Below the pieces are notes generated by a model. The model worked only from the letters and a program-made list of their open reading frames with translations. It was not told the DNA's origin and made no database searches. Source: Lachnospiraceae bacterium A4 (GTDB lineage: Bacteria; Bacillota; Clostridia; Lachnospirales; Lachnospiraceae). Taken from it: a DNA stretch of 43,007 nt. This document shows, piece after piece, positions 42,101 to 43,007 of this stretch. Positions within the stretch are counted from its first letter, which is position 1. Each line of letters opens with the position of its first letter. The position numbers were made by a program, and so were the translations under genes. The stretch is from contig KE159527.1 in NCBI GenBank assembly GCA_000403215.2, positions 779,751 to 822,757 on the forward strand, in the 5' to 3' direction.

Positions 42101-43007
42101 ACACACACGATGCGCTCGGACAGGTGACGGGTATCACAGATGCCATCGGAAATACGACGGCATTTACCTACACCGCAGACGGCAGAATCGCCACGGTGAT
42201 AGACGCGCTCGGAAACACGACCGCATATGAGTATGACGGAAACGGCAACCTAATGTCCGTGACAGACGCCCTCGGCAATCAAACGGCGTTTGAGTATGAC
42301 GCACTGAATAACTGCATCAAGGAATACAGAGATGCGGGCGAAGAAAAGACATGCATCACACTGTACCAGTATGATAAACGCAGCCGCATGATCAAAGAAA
42401 TCAATCCGTTATTGGAGGAATGCAGCTACAGCTATGACGGAAACGGCAATCTCACAGAGATCGTGGATGAGGAGCAGAACCACATCGCAGTGACCTATGA
42501 TCTGAATAACCTTCCGACAAGCATCCAGTACGGCACAGACAAGACAGTGAACTACCGCTACAACAGCCGCGGTCAGTTAGTGGAGATGCAGGACTGGACG
42601 GGAACGACGGCGTTCTCGCGTGACATACTCGGCAGACTCACAAAAGTAAAAGACCCAGATGGAAGAGAAACCGGCTATGAATACGATGCAATGGGAAACC
42701 GCACAGGCATTCTCTATCCAGATGGCAGCAGATCGGCATTTTCCTTTGACAAAAATGACAGGCTCAAAAAGATCACCGATGCAGCGCTTGGGACAACTGC
42801 ATACGACTACGACAAGGTGGGAAACCTGATCAAAGCCGTACAGCCTGGAAACACCGTGGCATATACTTATGACAAAAATAATCGTCCAGTATCGCTGAGC
42901 CGCCAGTTTGGTGAGACAATCCGTATCGGCGAACAGATCACTTATGATGCCCTTGGGCGCATCACACAGCATAACAGTACGTCAGAAACACCCGAATATG
43001 CCCGCAG
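36190..43007 (+). CDS. Giant FN3-repeat plus RHS/YD-repeat protein, C-terminus outside window
   Basis: One uninterrupted frame of 2,272 codons runs from ATG 36190 past the window end. Residues 1-1,000 are about 12 fibronectin type III-like repeats, the first diverged. RHS sequence begins at about residue 1025 with DPVNVVTGAF, followed by a DUF6531-like region (FVPMYESQRGSHYGKMGNKW) and then dozens of YD repeats (YTYDANG/AxGxLTxVTD type) to the end. RHS shells enclose a C-terminal toxin released by self-cleavage; that part is not in the window. No Sec signal peptide is visible at MATKINISYSLKQNGIVSCW, so export may use another route or an upstream start. Codon use is like the neighbours. Confidence 0.92.
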   Translation, partial: MATKINISYSLKQNGIVSCWWHSVAGANRYSAFIRLVANGKAIGTSFTAATECLSSEKVIAGGVYRIIVSARDAKNYEIGYGELRFTVPSDFYARNLTAPTRVKAVPGTESVQISFDSVSGALSYDVWFDGKIYNTTRTNYTVTGLIPNSSHSYMVRAKNSNVTGPYSATQTVVTTAKLPEVPTGLKKSATENSATVSWNAVGGAASYDLKFNGSVYNQTGTSKTFTGLTSGTSYKFQVRAKNSSGTSAYSSEQTVATAPKAPSNISASSTSSTVTVSWTRVTGAGSYIINFNNKNYTAAGVSSSLTISGLQPKTTYSYKICSVGADGTGNYSSVRSVTTQAQTFQAPTGITKKSTDNSVTISWSPVSGATGYDLKFNGSVYSETGTTRTFTGLNANTGYRFQVRAKKTGITGTYSAEQTVTTAPRTPSVSSVEATHDTATVKWDAVPGATGYDLKFNGTVYSVPSSQTSKTVTGLQPKTSYSYQICAKNADGTGTYSAQRSIQTQPKLPEAPSSITAVNTENSTELKWNSVSGATGYDVMFNGRMTSVSGTSKKYTGLSANTKYPYKVRSKNSDGAGEYSSEITAQTAPKPPTGVKAVTDEDSANLSWDSSSGATGYEVDADGKKYSATGNSHKVSGLSPNTSHTFKVSAKNAGGTSTPSSSKSAKTTPKAPASPKAAATKNSVTVSWPSVSGATSYDVMFDGKTYRTTGTSKSITGLSPNTSHTYAVRCNNADGSSRYGAENRVSTLPSAPSMPSGINATASKNAVTVSWQAVSGADNYDLEFNGTTYKVTGTSKSISGLAEGTRYYYRLRANNAGGSSSYTSSRSVVTLMSPPAAPANVHASSTHDTATVSWYPAARATSYNMVFNGTGYSVSGTSQTVRGLRPDTNYSYKVCAVNSGGSSAYSSGTVRTQIQPPAVPENVTASATKDTAAVKWDPVSGATGYDLLFDGTLHSTTEPAKTVTGLKPGKDYTYQVRAKNAGGPGSYNPVQTVHTAEIKKDTHVPPRRHKRRYPNGKQLYTELDPVNVVTGAFMWQHTWLGRNGKDNLEFVPMYESQRGSHYGKMGNKWTHSLNYMLYADDTYVYFETPDGSIIPFYRTGEKQHDLAEGVHSTYRLKRDENFNYYVTDLDGTEYHYDHSSHLASVIEDGLTEYRIQTDQDGKILEIAGRHGEKLKFTYQNGYLAKVADETGNEVSLLYKDKCLAAIRNAEEDSISFTYDADGNLLTITDFNGAGYLTNTYDQKQRIVKQVVAGRVEYRVVYDEVNRETYFHTGDKYFTKYTYDADGNVTEISNDKTGIRNKFDSYGRITEQTDVFGNVTGMTYDSCGRMNSITYPDETTEKVSYNQQNQPTCVENRDKTTTRYTYDDRNNITAITDENGNTSVYEYDEQDNLIAFTDKNGAKWQYTYDSNNHLQEASDCLGNRYQYGHDAAGRLVSYTSPTGSVVAYTYSKDGSLLSMTDADGEVLYSYDANGSCTSITDRMGHKQQFAYNEAGQLISATDAMGAVHTFIYDDEGNLKSEKDALAYQESCQRNQWGSVTSYTDKNGNTTSYTFDDADRLTVVRNAAGGELRYAYDIMGQVTAVTDERGHNTSYLYDHAGNVTKVTDPLDNTVTYTYDGNGNILSMTDEEGIVTEYSYDSSDRLLSITREEESISFAYDELGRLISVEDSCGHTETADYDGEDRLTAYEDKENNRTTYTYDSAGRITAETAPNGAITKYTYDKNGNCLAVEDALGHKTTYEYDANNRLTKVTDAAENCVTYDYDARGMLTTVTDANNGTTVYEYDGNGNLVKETDPAGGTKQYTYDRLNRITRITDEEGHVSACEYDASGNMTKYIDANGNSWTYTYDAMDRMTTAADKDGAGITMEYTASGRLSSVTDQEGARTDYTYDRRGRLTKLSDASGSSLTYTYDAMGRVLTQTDALGNTTTCAYSPNGSLTKLTMAEGETVEYTYNALGQVETMCDTLGNLTTYTHDALGQVTGITDAIGNTTAFTYTADGRIATVIDALGNTTAYEYDGNGNLMSVTDALGNQTAFEYDALNNCIKEYRDAGEEKTCITLYQYDKRSRMIKEINPLLEECSYSYDGNGNLTEIVDEEQNHIAVTYDLNNLPTSIQYGTDKTVNYRYNSRGQLVEMQDWTGTTAFSRDILGRLTKVKDPDGRETGYEYDAMGNRTGILYPDGSRSAFSFDKNDRLKKITDAALGTTAYDYDKVGNLIKAVQPGNTVAYTYDKNNRPVSLSRQFGETIRIGEQITYDALGRITQHNSTSETPEYAR
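36486..39186 (+). repeat. Eleven tandem FN3-encoding repeats (about 246 bp each)
   Basis: Units begin near 36,486, 36,724, 36,976, 37,222, 37,470, 37,713, 37,963, 38,203, 38,449, 38,696 and 38,938. Each encodes a conserved pattern: proline-rich entry, SATVSWxxVSGATGYDLKFNG, a central TGTSKTFTGLxPxTxYxY and an exit VRAKNxxGTSxYSSxxTVTT. Units differ in many positions but keep W, Y and the GL-P core. They probably form a stalk that holds the RHS shell away from the cell or packs at its base. Confidence 0.85.
39800..43007 (+). repeat. YD-repeat array of the RHS shell
   Basis: At least 35 repeats of about 20-21 codons, each with a core of the form YTYDxxGxLTxVTDxxGNxT (examples: YTYDGNGNILSMTDEEG, YEYDANNRLTKVTDA, YTYDAMGRVLTQTDALG). 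These build the beta-sheet spiral of RHS/teneurin shells. The array is still running at the last base, so the RHS core signature and the toxin must lie beyond it. Repetition makes this stretch prone to recombination. Confidence 0.85.

Overview
The window looks like chromosomal DNA of a Clostridia member, most likely a Lachnospiraceae relative. The basis is the gene families and their neighbourhoods: glnA next to an ANTAR regulator, paired MBOAT and AlgJ/DHHW-like acetyltransferase cassettes with a small DUF4358-like lipoprotein, a DUF6020-like membrane protein, a DUF368 carrier and a type II Wadjet locus. Strong AGGAGG-like ribosome binding sites are also present. No 16S gene or other species-level marker is present.

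Region 1-4,090 is mobile DNA and visibly more AT-rich than the rest. It holds an IS110-family insertion sequence on the minus strand with a structured leader (candidate bridge RNA) and an A9-run frameshift. A tyrosine integrase, a UPF0175/DUF3368 toxin-antitoxin pair and a 3' fragment of a tRNA-Gln gene follow. I read the fragment as the right attachment site of an integrative element that extends left out of the window. Region 4,090-5,660 is a scar zone: short coding remnants, an Rpn-family protein lacking its catalytic core, and a diverged duplicated hairpin-rich repeat.

Region 5,666-17,964 is a tightly packed plus-strand gene run starting at a good promoter (TTGTCA, 17 bp, TATAAT). It encodes an unknown protein, a macrodomain protein, two unknown membrane proteins, an HD-domain phosphohydrolase and a complete type II Wadjet anti-plasmid system in the order jetD-jetA-jetB-jetC. 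A lipoprotein follows, then a strong terminator. The HD gene overlaps jetD by 4 bp.

Region 18,074-28,601 is mostly housekeeping: a minus-strand polytopic membrane protein, then hisC, a DUF368/PopT-like undecaprenyl-phosphate carrier, a methyltransferase and hslO. A minus-strand FMN-binding-like protein, glnA, an ANTAR regulator, manC and dapF complete it.

Region 28,603-35,963 is a cell-surface acetylation locus: MBOAT plus AlgJ-like protein, an ECF sigma factor with its putative anti-sigma factor, a lipoprotein, then a second MBOAT plus DHHW protein. From 36,190 to the window end runs one very long open frame of at least 2,272 codons: about 12 fibronectin type III-like repeats followed by an RHS/YD-repeat shell. 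Its C-terminus, where a toxin would be expected, lies outside the window.
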